Assembly: GCA_900544675.1 (NCBI GenBank)
Contig: UQVZ01000003.1
Location: forward strand, 66,130-130,129
DNA: 64,000 nucleotides
Reading direction: 5' to 3'
Source of the DNA: an uncultured Bacteroides sp.
GTDB lineage: Bacteria > Bacteroidota > Bacteroidia > Bacteroidales > Bacteroidaceae
Notes under the pieces: generated by a model
Told to the model about the DNA's origin: nothing
The model's input: only the letters and a program-made list of their open reading frames with translations
The model's database searches: none
Program-made: the position numbers and the translations under genes
Shown here: piece by piece, positions 17,293 to 26,586 of the stretch
How the letters are laid out: every line of letters begins with the position of its first letter
How positions within the stretch are numbered: the first letter of the stretch is position 1

Positions 17293-18573
17293 TCAGAGTA
17301 CCGGTGTAAACAGATGGGCGAACCAGCCTACGAAGCGTTTCCACGGTTTACGGTCCTTGTAGACGTCTTTGGTCATTATGGTACTGTTTTTTTTGTCTTG
17401 GTTGAATATCTGTACCAATTGGTCGGTGATGGGCAGGTCGAATAGGAAAGCGTTGATTTCGTAATCGTAACGCAGGCTCCGGCTGTTCAGGTTGGTGCTG
17501 CCCACGGTACAGAAGCGGTCATCTACCGTCATGACTTTCGAATGGTGGAAGCCGCCGTTGTAGATATAGATGCGCGCTCCTTTTTTGCGTAATTTGTTGG
17601 CGAAATAGAAACCGGCATCGGGCGTAAACGAGATATCCGATTTGCCCGGTAGCATAATTTCCACTTTTACGCCTCGTTCCAATGCCCGTTCGATGGCACG
17701 GCGGATACTTACTGTTGGCACAAAATAGGGATTGATAATCTGTACTTTATACTGCGCGGCATCGATGGCAGCAATGTAGGCATGGCGCATGGCTTCGGGA
17801 TGGCTTTTCGGCACGCGCTGTACGATAGCCACTTGTCCGCCGGCATGTCGGGGAGGAGCATTGAGTGAGTCTTCTCCGTAAGGGAAATAAGTGTCTCCCT
17901 GGATGCTTTTTCCGGTTTCTTTCTCCCATGTATCGGTGAAAGCATGTTGCAGTTCATCTACTGCCGGTCCCTTGATGCATAGGTGCATGTCGCGCCAGGC
18001 ACCTATCTTGGGCAGTCCGTTGATGTAATAGTCGGCAATGTTCATGCCGCCGGTATATCCTGTTTTCCCATCGATGACGACGATTTTCTGGTGATCGCGG
18101 CTGGCGATGTGATTAAAATAAGGGAAGGTAATCGGGTCGAACGTAACGATGTCGATGCCTTCTTGTTGCAGTTTTATGAGGTGACGCTTCCGTAGCGGGC
18201 GATTGTTCGACAGGTTGCCGAAGGCATCGAACATGGCACGTACTTCTACTCCTTCTTTAGCTTTTTGGGCAAGCAGGCGGAACAAGGCACCTGCTATCGA
18301 GTCGTTTCGGAAATTGAAGTACTCCAAGTGTACATGGTGGCGTGCTTTCCGGATTTCCTTAAAAAGATGGTCGAATTTCTCTCTTCCGCTTGGCAACAAG
18401 GTCAGTCGGTTGTTGTTGATTATTTTATATCCTTCGCCCTGCAGGTAGCGCGCGAATACCGAATCAGAAGGAAGCCATTCTTTGGTCTGTGCGTGGAGGT
18501 TGTTTCCGAAGAACAAGAAAAGTATCCACAGGCAGAGGCAAAGAAAGCGGTAATAAGTTCTTTTCATCTTCAT
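17293..18573 (-). CDS. Phospholipase D-family cardiolipin synthase-like protein
   Basis: A 426-residue protein with two complete PLD catalytic motifs: RDHQKIVVID in the first half and FHHSKVMTVDD in the second, each followed by the GS/GG-N segment (TGGMNIADYY, VGSTNLNSRS). Such enzymes transfer phosphatidyl groups to make cardiolipin. The N-terminus is a signal peptide or anchor (LCLWILFLFFGNNLHAQ) rather than the usual two transmembrane helices of Cls, so the protein is probably periplasmic or membrane-attached. It lies between the two convergent xylan operons and has its own promoter-like TAATTTTG about 20 bp upstream. It is probably not part of xylan use. Confidence 0.85.
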   Translation of the reverse strand: MKMKRTYYRFLCLCLWILFLFFGNNLHAQTKEWLPSDSVFARYLQGEGYKIINNNRLTLLPSGREKFDHLFKEIRKARHHVHLEYFNFRNDSIAGALFRLLAQKAKEGVEVRAMFDAFGNLSNNRPLRKRHLIKLQQEGIDIVTFDPITFPYFNHIASRDHQKIVVIDGKTGYTGGMNIADYYINGLPKIGAWRDMHLCIKGPAVDELQHAFTDTWEKETGKSIQGDTYFPYGEDSLNAPPRHAGGQVAIVQRVPKSHPEAMRHAYIAAIDAAQYKVQIINPYFVPTVSIRRAIERALERGVKVEIMLPGKSDISFTPDAGFYFANKLRKKGARIYIYNGGFHHSKVMTVDDRFCTVGSTNLNSRSLRYDYEINAFLFDLPITDQLVQIFNQDKKNSTIMTKDVYKDRKPWKRFVGWFAHLFTPVL

Positions 18574-18727
18574 TAGTTAGTTTTTGACCGACAAAATTAG
18601 CCAATAAAACAATACAATGTGATTTTTAAACCTATGTTTTTAGCAAATTGCGAAGTATCGACCGCAAATCATGAAAAACAGACGAAGAAAACGTGGCATA
18701 TTGATTTTTTTGTTTGGGTATATTCAA

Positions 18728-18805
18728 ACACAGAGACACAAAGTCATAGAGAAAATTATTTTGATTGTCAAGTGGATGAAACTCTGTGTCTTTGTGTCTC
18801 TGTGT
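18728..18805. repeat. Long inverted repeat, CACAGAGAC family, copy 1
   Basis: A 24-bp arm at 18728-18751 starting ACACAGAGACACAAAG pairs with the arm at 18782-18805 with about 21 of 24 matches. A related element lies at 36851-36942. Each sits next to the 3' end of a gene, here that of the GH67 gene, so it may act as an interspersed terminator-like hairpin. Confidence 0.7.
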
Positions 18806-18828
18806 GCAAAAAGATGAAGTGAGCTTGG

Positions 18829-20841
18829 TCATTTTGTTTTCGGAAGCATTTCCGGTGTGGGACGTTCGTAATTGCTGATAGGGAGTTTTACTTTCATCAG
18901 CTTTTTCAGGCTATATACGGGACGTTCCACATCCTTTGGGAAAGGCATTTTGGCGAATTGCCGAAAATAGAGCAGACAGGCATCTTTCCACCACACGGCA
19001 TCGTTGGCTTGGATTTGAAGCCGTTCTGCTACCGCATTCCAACGCTCTTCATCAATGTAGAGCTTTACCGTTTTCCAAGTCTGGCAGAAGCTGCGGGCTT
19101 CGTCTACGCCCTGTTGGTAATGGCGGCATAATTCGTCCCATAAGGTGGCTCCGCTCTTCATGGTGTGTGTCCACGGTACATGATGAAACCAAAGCAGGAA
19201 AGCTTCGGGGCAGGTGTCGATGGAGTCGAACACACGTGCCAGCGAGTCGGGGTATTGTGCTACGGCATTGCTTCCCGTATGGCTACGGTCGAAGCCGATT
19301 CCTGTGCGGTCTGCCTGATGGTAATACGAAGGCAACCAGTCGGGGCGTGCGCCCGGAATGGTGCACCAGGGTTCAGGACCGTAATGGTGTCCCCACGCAA
19401 AGATGTGGTGCAGTCCGAGTGGCATCATGTAGTCGACCACGGCTTCACGGCTTTCCATCATCATCTTTTCTACGGGCTGGACGAATTTTGTATCGGTACT
19501 GAATGTTTGCATCAGCCATTCCTGTGCAATTGTTTCCGAAGTCAGTTCCGGATTCCATGCTAGTCTGCCGAAGGCATACCAGTTGGCTTGGGCGAAATCG
19601 TGTCCGCACCAGTTGGGCTCGTCACCGATGTTCGATACACCCGATACGGCTTGAATGCTGCCTGGTGATACATATTGGAAAAATTCTTTCCACATCGGAG
19701 CCAGGTAAGCAAGATGATTAGAATGTCCTAAGTATTCCTGGGTCACTTGAAATTCCACCATCAGCGGGGTATGTTTCATGGCTCCAAAGAGCGGACTGTA
19801 TGGTTCGCGGGGCTGGAAGTCAATCGGACCGTTCTTTACTTGTACGATGACATTGTCGAGGAATTTCCCGTCAAGGGGCTGGAATTCCAGATAGGCTTGT
19901 TTGGCTCGGTCGTTGTCTGAAGGACTGTATACAAAGGCACGCCACATCACGATACCTCCGTAAGGCTTCAATGCCGATGCTAGCATATTAGCGCCTTCGG
20001 CATGTGTGCGCTGGTAGTCGCACGGACCAGGTTGGCCTTCGGAGTTGGCTTTTACCAAGAATCCGCCGAAGTCGGGTACCAAGCTATAGATTTCATGTAC
20101 TTTCTGTTTCCACCATGCCGCTACTTCCTTATCAAGCGGGTCGGCAGTAGGAAGTTTTCCCAAGACCATAGGCGAAGCGAAGTTGACCGACAAATACACC
20201 TTTATATTATAGGGACGAAAAATGTCGGCAAGCGTCTGCACTTTCTTCAGATAGGCGGTGCTTAGTATCTCGGGTGATGCGTTTACGTTGTTCAATACCG
20301 TGGCATTGATGCCGATGGAAGCGTTTGCCCGTGCGTATGCCTCGTAACGGGAGGAGACGGTGGAAGGTAGTTCGTCCCATTTCCAAAGCGAATGTCCTGC
20401 ATATCCTCGTTCGATAGTCCCGTCCAAATTGTCCCAATGGTTGAGGATACGTACACCGTAGGCAGGGCTTTCACTGATACGAAGCGAACGGGTATCGGCA
20501 TTCATAGCCTGAAGCCTGAGCAGGTGATAGGTAGCATAGAGCAATCCGGCTTCGGATGCAGAACCTAATATAATGCCGTTTCCCGACGTGCGGATGGTAT
20601 ATCCTTCACGTCCTAAAGCCCGGTGTTCCTCATCGTTGAAAAGTTGCAGTGAAACCTCTCCGCCTTTCCAAGCCCGTTTCAGTTCGGTGCAGGCAATGTC
20701 GAGTGTAGGCGAATGCAGCAGACATGTTACCGTTGCATTCGCTGTAGTGTCTTGCCGTAGCCAGAGGCGGCTTCCGTCTTCCGCACGTAGCCAGCCTCTG
20801 CTAAGCAGCAAACACACACTTATTATAACAATACGTATCAT
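18829..20841 (-). CDS. Alpha-glucuronidase, GH67
   Basis: A 670-residue GH67 enzyme that removes (4-O-methyl-)glucuronic acid from the non-reducing end of xylo-oligosaccharides. The N-terminus is a signal peptide (IVIISVCLLLSRGWLRA), indicating a periplasmic enzyme. GH67 hallmarks include RILNHWDNLDGTIERGYAG near residue 110, GFLVKANSEGQPGPCDYQRTHAEGAN, WRAFVYSP, VEFQVTQEYLGH, and HHIFAWGHHYGPEPWC. It is the last gene of the leftward operon, and its start overlaps the GH43 gene by 4 bp (ATGA-type coupling). Confidence 0.93.
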   Translation of the reverse strand: MIRIVIISVCLLLSRGWLRAEDGSRLWLRQDTTANATVTCLLHSPTLDIACTELKRAWKGGEVSLQLFNDEEHRALGREGYTIRTSGNGIILGSASEAGLLYATYHLLRLQAMNADTRSLRISESPAYGVRILNHWDNLDGTIERGYAGHSLWKWDELPSTVSSRYEAYARANASIGINATVLNNVNASPEILSTAYLKKVQTLADIFRPYNIKVYLSVNFASPMVLGKLPTADPLDKEVAAWWKQKVHEIYSLVPDFGGFLVKANSEGQPGPCDYQRTHAEGANMLASALKPYGGIVMWRAFVYSPSDNDRAKQAYLEFQPLDGKFLDNVIVQVKNGPIDFQPREPYSPLFGAMKHTPLMVEFQVTQEYLGHSNHLAYLAPMWKEFFQYVSPGSIQAVSGVSNIGDEPNWCGHDFAQANWYAFGRLAWNPELTSETIAQEWLMQTFSTDTKFVQPVEKMMMESREAVVDYMMPLGLHHIFAWGHHYGPEPWCTIPGARPDWLPSYYHQADRTGIGFDRSHTGSNAVAQYPDSLARVFDSIDTCPEAFLLWFHHVPWTHTMKSGATLWDELCRHYQQGVDEARSFCQTWKTVKLYIDEERWNAVAERLQIQANDAVWWKDACLLYFRQFAKMPFPKDVERPVYSLKKLMKVKLPISNYERPTPEMLPKTK

Positions 20842-21812
20842 TCTCCTCCTCCGTCGATGGTAATGATTTTACCGTCAGTATCGTATTCCAGTTCGACAAC
20901 CTTCAGGCTACGCAGCCATGTCTTGCCTCCCGAAGGTACGCAATCGTGGTGGAAGAGGTACCATTTCCCTTTGTATTCCGCGATGGCATGGTGTGTGGTC
21001 CATCCTACTACCGGCGTAAGGATGACACCTTGGTAAGTAAAGGGACCGTACGGATTATCACCGATGGCATAGCAAAGGAAGTGAGTGTCACCGGTAGAAT
21101 ATGACAAGTAATATTTGCCGTTATACTTGTGCATCCACGAAGCTTCGAAGAAACGGTGAGGGTCGCTTGCTTTCAGCGGATTGCCATTTGCATCAAGAAT
21201 CAGTACAGGACGCGGGTCTTCGGCGAATTGCATCATGTCGTCACGGAGTTTCACTACCCGTCCTGGCAATGCCGGTTCGTCGCCTTCGGGAAGATAAGCA
21301 TTTTCCAGTGCTTTATTGTCGCGGTAGCGTTGGAGCTGGCCACCCCAAATACCTCCGAAGTAGATGTAATGGCTTCCGTCTTCATCGCAGAACACGGCGG
21401 GGTCGATGCTGTAACTTCCCCAGATTGGATTAGCTTCGGGGATAAACGGACCTTCGGGACGGTCGCTGATAGCTACGCCTAGGCGGAAGATGTCGTTGCG
21501 GTCTTTCAACGGGAAATACATATAATACTTGCCGTTCTTGAAAGCTACATCGCAATCCCATAACTGGCGTCCTGCCCATGGGATATCTTCCACCTTTAAT
21601 ACCACACCGTGGTCGGTGATTTCGCCGTTCATTACATCATCGGTAGAGAAGACGTGATAGTCTTTCATATTAAAATGATCCCCGTTATCATTTTCGGGCA
21701 CTCCGCTTTCCCAGTCATGGGAAGGATAAATGTAAAGTCTTCCGTTGAAAACATGTACAGACGGGTCTGCCATATAGTCGTTAGGCACCAGGTATCTTGC
21801 TTCTTTTTTCAT
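20838..21812 (-). CDS. Beta-xylosidase/arabinofuranosidase, GH43 (GH43_1-like)
   Basis: A 324-residue five-bladed GH43 enzyme expected to release xylose from xylo-oligosaccharides. The three GH43 acids are visible: base Asp16 in MADPSVH, the pKa-modulating Asp in SIDPAVF, and acid Glu in FFEASWM. No signal peptide is present (starts MKKEARYLVPNDYMADP), so it is cytoplasmic and would act on substrate brought in by the GPH-type symporter. Length and absence of extra domains fit subfamily 1. It lies 25 bp downstream of the GH10 gene and overlaps the GH67 start by 4 bp. Confidence 0.92.
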   Translation of the reverse strand: MKKEARYLVPNDYMADPSVHVFNGRLYIYPSHDWESGVPENDNGDHFNMKDYHVFSTDDVMNGEITDHGVVLKVEDIPWAGRQLWDCDVAFKNGKYYMYFPLKDRNDIFRLGVAISDRPEGPFIPEANPIWGSYSIDPAVFCDEDGSHYIYFGGIWGGQLQRYRDNKALENAYLPEGDEPALPGRVVKLRDDMMQFAEDPRPVLILDANGNPLKASDPHRFFEASWMHKYNGKYYLSYSTGDTHFLCYAIGDNPYGPFTYQGVILTPVVGWTTHHAIAEYKGKWYLFHHDCVPSGGKTWLRSLKVVELEYDTDGKIITIDGGGE

Positions 21813-21837
21813 ACGTTTATGTTTTTAGGTTGTTAAT

Positions 21838-22977
21838 TTATTGTGCTTGGTTTTCTTGTTTCATTTCTTCAATCATTTCGGTGATGAAGGGTTTCGGCTG
21901 GTAATTGCGGTCGAAGAGCAACGGATAATCCTTGCGCCCCTTGATGGGAAAGCCGTTTTTCCATGAATCTCCATCGGTTACGCCCCATGCCGTTACACGG
22001 TCTACAATATCGGCATGTTTCTCGAAGAGTTGGAAGAATTGTTTCATGCGTGCATTCCAAGTCTGTGATACAGAGTCTGGTAAAGCATCGGGATAAGGAT
22101 TCAAGGCTTTCTTGAATGCGACGGTATCCGAGATGTTGGCACTATGAGAAACTGTAGGCAGGGCGCTCATGTCCCATTCGGTAATCATGACTTTCACACC
22201 TTCATTGGCGAAAGCCAACATACTCTTTTCGAATTCTTCAATTTTCGGATAGTCCATACCCATGTGTCCTTGCATGCCTACGGCATCAATGCGCAGGCCT
22301 TTTTCCTTCAGGCTACGGATAAGTTTCACCACACCTTCGCGGCGTCCGGGATTGTCCATGCCATAATCATTGTAGTACAGTTCGATGGTAGAATCAGCTT
22401 CGTGTGCATATTGGAATGCCAGCGGAATAAATTCCTCGCCCAGGATTTCATAGAACTTGCTTTTACGGTACGAACCGTCTTCGATAATGGCTTCGTTCAC
22501 TACATCCCAGCCTTTCAGCTTTCCTTTGAAATGGTTGACCACGGTAGTAATATGGTCTTTCATGCGTTGTTTCAGCACTTCGGGCGTTACATTCTTGCCG
22601 TTCTTGTCTACACAAAACCAGTCGGGACATTGCGAGTGCCAAATAAGGCAATGACCGGTCATGGTCAATCCGTTTTCTTCGCCGAATTTCACAAAGTTAT
22701 CTGCGTCTTTGAAATCATATACATCTTCCGATGGATGTACTTCTTCCATTTTCATGCAATTTTCCGCTACGATGGCGGTAAAATGCTTCTTTACGATATT
22801 AGTGGCATTGGTATCCAAACCTGCCACTTGGCGAACATTCAAGGCTGTACCAATAAGAAATTGGTTGCCTACTACATCTTTCAATGTGAGTTCTTGCGGG
22901 GTTGTGGTCTTTTGTCCGCCGCAAGAAGCGACAAACGCTGCTACCAGCAGAGCAGATGTGATGTGTTTTACTTTCAT
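21838..22977 (-). CDS. Endo-1,4-beta-xylanase, GH10 (periplasmic lipoprotein)
   Basis: A 379-residue single-domain GH10 enzyme that shortens imported xylan fragments. The start chosen is the ATG of MKVKHITSALLV, giving a signal peptide and lipobox VASC (Cys 19); the upstream in-frame extension would spoil the signal. Catalytic motifs are LIWHSQCPDW, GWDVVNEAI (acid/base Glu) and VMITEWDMS (nucleophile). No surface-export-type acidic run follows the Cys (GGQK), which fits a periplasmic location. It belongs to the leftward operon between the symporter and GH43, separated from the symporter by a repetitive hairpin element. Confidence 0.92.
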   Translation of the reverse strand: MKVKHITSALLVAAFVASCGGQKTTTPQELTLKDVVGNQFLIGTALNVRQVAGLDTNATNIVKKHFTAIVAENCMKMEEVHPSEDVYDFKDADNFVKFGEENGLTMTGHCLIWHSQCPDWFCVDKNGKNVTPEVLKQRMKDHITTVVNHFKGKLKGWDVVNEAIIEDGSYRKSKFYEILGEEFIPLAFQYAHEADSTIELYYNDYGMDNPGRREGVVKLIRSLKEKGLRIDAVGMQGHMGMDYPKIEEFEKSMLAFANEGVKVMITEWDMSALPTVSHSANISDTVAFKKALNPYPDALPDSVSQTWNARMKQFFQLFEKHADIVDRVTAWGVTDGDSWKNGFPIKGRKDYPLLFDRNYQPKPFITEMIEEMKQENQAQ

Positions 22978-22993
22978 GGTTTTTTCTTTTTTA

Positions 22994-23138
22994 AGTTGAC
23001 TAGTTGACAAGTTGACTAGGTAACTAGGTTTTTATTTTAGTTGACAAGTTGACCAGGTGACTAGTTGACTAGGTTTTAAATAGTTTTACAAATGTATTCA
23101 GAACCTAGTCACCTAGTCTCCTAGTCACCTAGTTACCT
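22994..23138. repeat. Inverted repeat built of 9-bp AGTTGACTA-like units, copy 1
   Basis: Two 35-bp arrays of four AGTTGACNA/AGGTGACTA-type units (22994-23028 and 23039-23073) face an inverted 35-bp array of CCTAGTCAC-type units (23104-23138). The whole can fold into a long hairpin between the symporter and GH10 genes. A second member of the family is at 34036-34122. Confidence 0.75.
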
Positions 23139-23143
23139 GATTT

Positions 23144-24640
23144 TTAATAATTCTGTTTACTTCTCCGTTCTGCCAGTTCGGCTTGCATCTTTTCATTGTA
23201 TTCTTTCGTAATGGGGTAGAAGAAGAGGGCGATTACACCTACGAAGAACGTAGCAGCCGGAATCAAACTTGCCGACAAGATAATGCCGTGGATGGCAGAA
23301 TCGCTTTGGGTTACACCGATTCCTGATATGTAACCGAAGCCGGAGAGTAAGAATCCTAAGATGGCTCCACCTACACCCAAACCGGCTTTTAAGGCAAACA
23401 CTACACCCGAGAATACGAAACCGGTGGCACGGCGATAGTGGATGTATTCCGAATGGTCGGCTACATCGGCTATCATGGCCCAAAGCAACGGTACGGTAGG
23501 AGCGTAGGCAAGACTCTTCAGGAAGTTCAGAACGAACATCAGCTCGATGTTGTCTTTAGCCGGGAAGTAGAAGAGAGCCGTGAAGATGGCGGTCAGTGCC
23601 AGGCAGACAATGAACGTGTTTTTCTTTCCGAAGCGGTTTGCCAGATAGTTGGAAAGCAAAATCACGCCGAAGAACTGTACCAGCGCACCCAACATATTGA
23701 ACACACCGAAACCTACTTCGTATGCCTTGTCGGGTGAGCTGACTATCAGTCCGAAAGCATTTAATATATGATAACCTATTGAATCTTGCGCTTCGGTAGC
23801 TACCAGCCCCATGCGGTCGAGGAAAGCATACAGGGCACCCGCGTCAACATAATGTTCGAAGTAATAGTTCATGGCGCTTCCCCACATGGCAAGGGTGATG
23901 AAGACAAAGAGTGTCAAGACGAACATGGCTCGCCAAGGCACACTGCCGAAAATGTCTTTGATGTCTTCGCGGAGATTGGTCTTCTGATTGGCAGGAGGGG
24001 TGATGCGTTCTTTAGCCGAGAAAGCGGCAATGACCAGGAAGAGGAATCCCACGGCGGCAAACAGCGCGATGGTGCATAGCCAGCCGTGCCCCTTATCTCC
24101 GTCGGCAGAGAATTTGCCAACCAAAGGCAAGGTCAAACCCTGTACAACGAATTGACCGATAGTAGAGAAGATGAAACGTACGGATGTGATGCTGGTACGT
24201 TCCTTGATGTCTGCCGACATAACACCGCCCAAAGAAGAATAGGGTGTATTGTTGAACGAATACATCGTCATCAGCAAGGTATAAGAAATGGTGGCGTAGA
24301 GGGCAACCAGTCCTTTGTCTTCGATGCCCGGATTGTAGAATGCCAGCACGTAGAATACCATGAAAGGAATAGCAGTCCATAATACCCATGGACGGTATTT
24401 ACCCCATTTGGTTTGCGTGCGGTCGGAGAGGATACCTACGGTAGGGTCGACAAAGGCATCTACGATGCGTGCCACCAGCATGACGGTACCAGCGATGGCT
24501 CCTTCCAGTCCGAATACATCGGTATAAAACTTTGTTTGATAAATCATCATCATCTGGAACACGAGGTTCGCAGAGCAGTCTCCTAATCCATAACCGATTT
24601 TTTCGGCCATCGAGACTCTTTGATTCTGTAGTGCATTCAT
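23144..24640 (-). CDS. GPH-family (MFS) xyloside:cation symporter
   Basis: A 498-residue inner-membrane sugar transporter of the glycoside-pentoside-hexuronide family, with about 12 hydrophobic segments. GPH signatures include EKIGYGLGDCSANLVFQ at the N-terminus, ARIVDAFVDPTVGILSDRTQTKWGKYRPW, and NTPYSSLGGVMSADIKERTSIT. It would carry xylose oligomers from the periplasm to the cytoplasmic GH43 enzyme. It is the second gene of the leftward operon, 31 bp after the esterase stop. Sugar specificity is inferred from neighbours. Confidence 0.9.
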   Translation of the reverse strand: MNALQNQRVSMAEKIGYGLGDCSANLVFQMMMIYQTKFYTDVFGLEGAIAGTVMLVARIVDAFVDPTVGILSDRTQTKWGKYRPWVLWTAIPFMVFYVLAFYNPGIEDKGLVALYATISYTLLMTMYSFNNTPYSSLGGVMSADIKERTSITSVRFIFSTIGQFVVQGLTLPLVGKFSADGDKGHGWLCTIALFAAVGFLFLVIAAFSAKERITPPANQKTNLREDIKDIFGSVPWRAMFVLTLFVFITLAMWGSAMNYYFEHYVDAGALYAFLDRMGLVATEAQDSIGYHILNAFGLIVSSPDKAYEVGFGVFNMLGALVQFFGVILLSNYLANRFGKKNTFIVCLALTAIFTALFYFPAKDNIELMFVLNFLKSLAYAPTVPLLWAMIADVADHSEYIHYRRATGFVFSGVVFALKAGLGVGGAILGFLLSGFGYISGIGVTQSDSAIHGIILSASLIPAATFFVGVIALFFYPITKEYNEKMQAELAERRSKQNY

Positions 24641-24671
24641 GGTATGTTTAAGTTTTGAAGTTTTTAAATTT

Positions 24672-26303
24672 TCAGTTTTTGAGGTTTAAATCCTTCAGTA
24701 CAGCTTCCACCAGCCGTTTGCCGCCGGTTTTCTTATCTAACGGATGAATATCATTCCATTCGCCTGTATCCTTGTTTGGAATCAGTACGGCATGATTGTC
24801 TTCTTCTGCGGCTTTCGCCTGTTGTGCTTGGAGAGCTGCCCATCCTTTTCTCCCTGGATCTTCGGGTGCCATGAAGTCAGCCAGTTCCATGATGTAGAAA
24901 GGCATTTCTGGCATTTGGAATGTCTCGCGCCAGTCTTTCATCAAGGCTTTCAGCAGGGAGGCGTATTCGTTCCAGCGTCCTGCATTCGATTCGCCTTGAT
25001 ACCATACGGCACCTTGAAATACATATTGTTTCAAGGGGGCAATCATTCCATTGTATAGCCCGACAGGCATGTTTTGGAATGTGGTAGACGAAGGAGCTTG
25101 CGGCATTTCCGTTCCTACCTGGTGTTTCCATTGGGTGGAAAGATTGGTTTCCTCTGTTCCGCAAATCAGTTTATAGGGTTTCTCCTTTACGAAGGAAGCG
25201 AATCCTCCATTGCTCACCAGACGGATGGTCAGTTGGTTCTTACCGGTTTTCAAGAGTCCGGCAGGTATCTTATAAATGCGTGGAGGATATTGGTAACCTG
25301 TGCTTCCTACAAATTTCTCGTTTACATATACCGAATCGGCATCTACTATACAACCCAGTCGCAGGATAGCTTCTTTCCCGTTCCATGAGGCAGGGATTTC
25401 TACATTTTGACGGAACCAGTGCACTCCATTTATCGGACGCCATCCATTGGTTGCCCATTGACGTGAGAACATATCTATAATCTGCCAACCTGAGTCATCG
25501 TATTCTGCCGCATACCAAGGTGTCTGTGCATGGGTTCCCTTATCGGTTTTGTAAAGTTCGGTTTGCCAGGCACGGCTTCGCGCTTGTTCTGCCTTTTGGA
25601 TTTGGCTTACCAAGTCTTTCGACTCGTACAAGGCTTTTTGATGTACGTATCCCGGAAAGTCTTTCAGCCCTTTTTCGCTAATCCATGCTTCGATGGGTGT
25701 CCCTCCCCAGCTGGCATTGATGATGCCTACCGGCACACCCGTCTTTTCGTAAAGCTGTTTGGCAAAGAAATAGCACAGTGCCGAGTAACCCATTACGTGT
25801 GCTTTGTCCAGTGGTTGCCAGTCGGCTTTCCCTATATTGGTTTGTGGGGTGTTGAAGTCATAACAATATGGAACTTTCAGGTAATGGATATTCGGATTTT
25901 CGTAAGCGTTTATTTCATCGGCGAATTTATCCATTACGCGCGATACTGTCAATTCCATATTCGATTGTCCCGAGCAAAGAAATACATCACCTATCAATAT
26001 ATGCTGGAGGGTGATGTCGTTAATCTGCATGTCATAAGGACCTCCGGCTTGTTGGGCAGGAAGTGTGATTTCCCATTCCCCGTTGCTGTCGGCAGTAGTT
26101 TGGTAGGCTTTGTCTAAAAACTTGACGGTTACATTCTCGTTCGCATCGGCAGTTCCCCAAAGAACGGTTGGCTTTTCACGTTGCAATACCATCCCGTGAT
26201 TGATTAAATAAGGTAAAGAAATCTTTGCCTCGCCAATCACGGCGAAGCAAAGACAAAGTAATAAAACTAACCCTAACTTAATATTTAACTTATTTGTTCT
26301 CAT
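24672..26303 (-). CDS. SASA-type acetylesterase (probable acetyl-xylan esterase)
   Basis: A 543-residue periplasmic esterase of the sialate O-acetylesterase (SGNH-like) family. The N-terminal signal peptide runs to about CFAVIGEA. A beta domain (LPYLINHGMVLQREKPTVLWG) precedes the catalytic core with nucleophile Ser in CSGQSNMEL, then INASWGGTPIEAW and VWYQGESNAGRW; an Ig-like insert (residues about 255-390) interrupts it. Family members deacetylate sugars including sialic acid and xylan, and the xylan context argues for acetyl-xylan. It is the first gene of the leftward operon, directly behind its TATATTTG promoter. Confidence 0.85.
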   Translation of the reverse strand: MRTNKLNIKLGLVLLLCLCFAVIGEAKISLPYLINHGMVLQREKPTVLWGTADANENVTVKFLDKAYQTTADSNGEWEITLPAQQAGGPYDMQINDITLQHILIGDVFLCSGQSNMELTVSRVMDKFADEINAYENPNIHYLKVPYCYDFNTPQTNIGKADWQPLDKAHVMGYSALCYFFAKQLYEKTGVPVGIINASWGGTPIEAWISEKGLKDFPGYVHQKALYESKDLVSQIQKAEQARSRAWQTELYKTDKGTHAQTPWYAAEYDDSGWQIIDMFSRQWATNGWRPINGVHWFRQNVEIPASWNGKEAILRLGCIVDADSVYVNEKFVGSTGYQYPPRIYKIPAGLLKTGKNQLTIRLVSNGGFASFVKEKPYKLICGTEETNLSTQWKHQVGTEMPQAPSSTTFQNMPVGLYNGMIAPLKQYVFQGAVWYQGESNAGRWNEYASLLKALMKDWRETFQMPEMPFYIMELADFMAPEDPGRKGWAALQAQQAKAAEEDNHAVLIPNKDTGEWNDIHPLDKKTGGKRLVEAVLKDLNLKN

Positions 26304-26333
26304 GATAAGATAATTGGTTTAAATGCTTCAATG

Positions 26334-26341
26334 CAAATATA
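26334..26341 (-). promoter_or_regulatory. -7 promoter element TATATTTG for the leftward xylan operon
   Basis: Identical to the -7 element of the rightward xylan operon and placed the same 27 bp beyond the last phased repeat. The leader to the esterase ATG is about 25 nt. Confidence 0.7.
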
Positions 26342-26367
26342 TGGAAAGTTCATTATTTTTTCGGTTT

Positions 26368-26443
26368 CAAATGATTCTAAAACTTTTCTCTATGATACAT
26401 CTTGTCTTCCGTATGTTACATTTTTTATCTCGTATGTTACATT
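26368..26443 (-). promoter_or_regulatory. Four 21-bp-phased operator copies upstream of the leftward xylan operon
   Basis: On the minus strand, AATGTAACATACG occurs at 26443-26431 and again at 26422-26410, exactly 21 bp apart. Degenerate copies follow at 26401-26389 (GATGTATCATAGA, 10 of 13 matches to the best copy at 3172) and, very weakly, at 26380-26368. Motif, step length and distance to the -7 box match the array at 3130-3205. Confidence 0.75.
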
Positions 26444-26535
26444 TTATGATATGGAACATAAAAGCAGGAAAAAAGCTTGATGATTTTATAATGTAAATGT
26501 TCATTAAAAAGTCCGTGTGTGTTTGAATATTTTCT

Positions 26536-26543
26536 TATTTTTG
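26536..26543 (+). promoter_or_regulatory. -7 promoter element TATTTTTG for the RND operon
   Basis: Matches TAnnTTTG and lies about 44 bp before the adaptor ATG, divergent from the leftward xylan promoter. Confidence 0.5.
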
Positions 26544-26586
26544 TCTGTACATAGATGTCGTGAAACCAATTTAGTATGAAAGGCAC

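Noticed and set aside
22994..23138. Possible CRISPR or regulatory direct-repeat array
   Set aside because: Units are only about 9 bp, contiguous, and arranged as two opposing arms, so a hairpin element explains them better.
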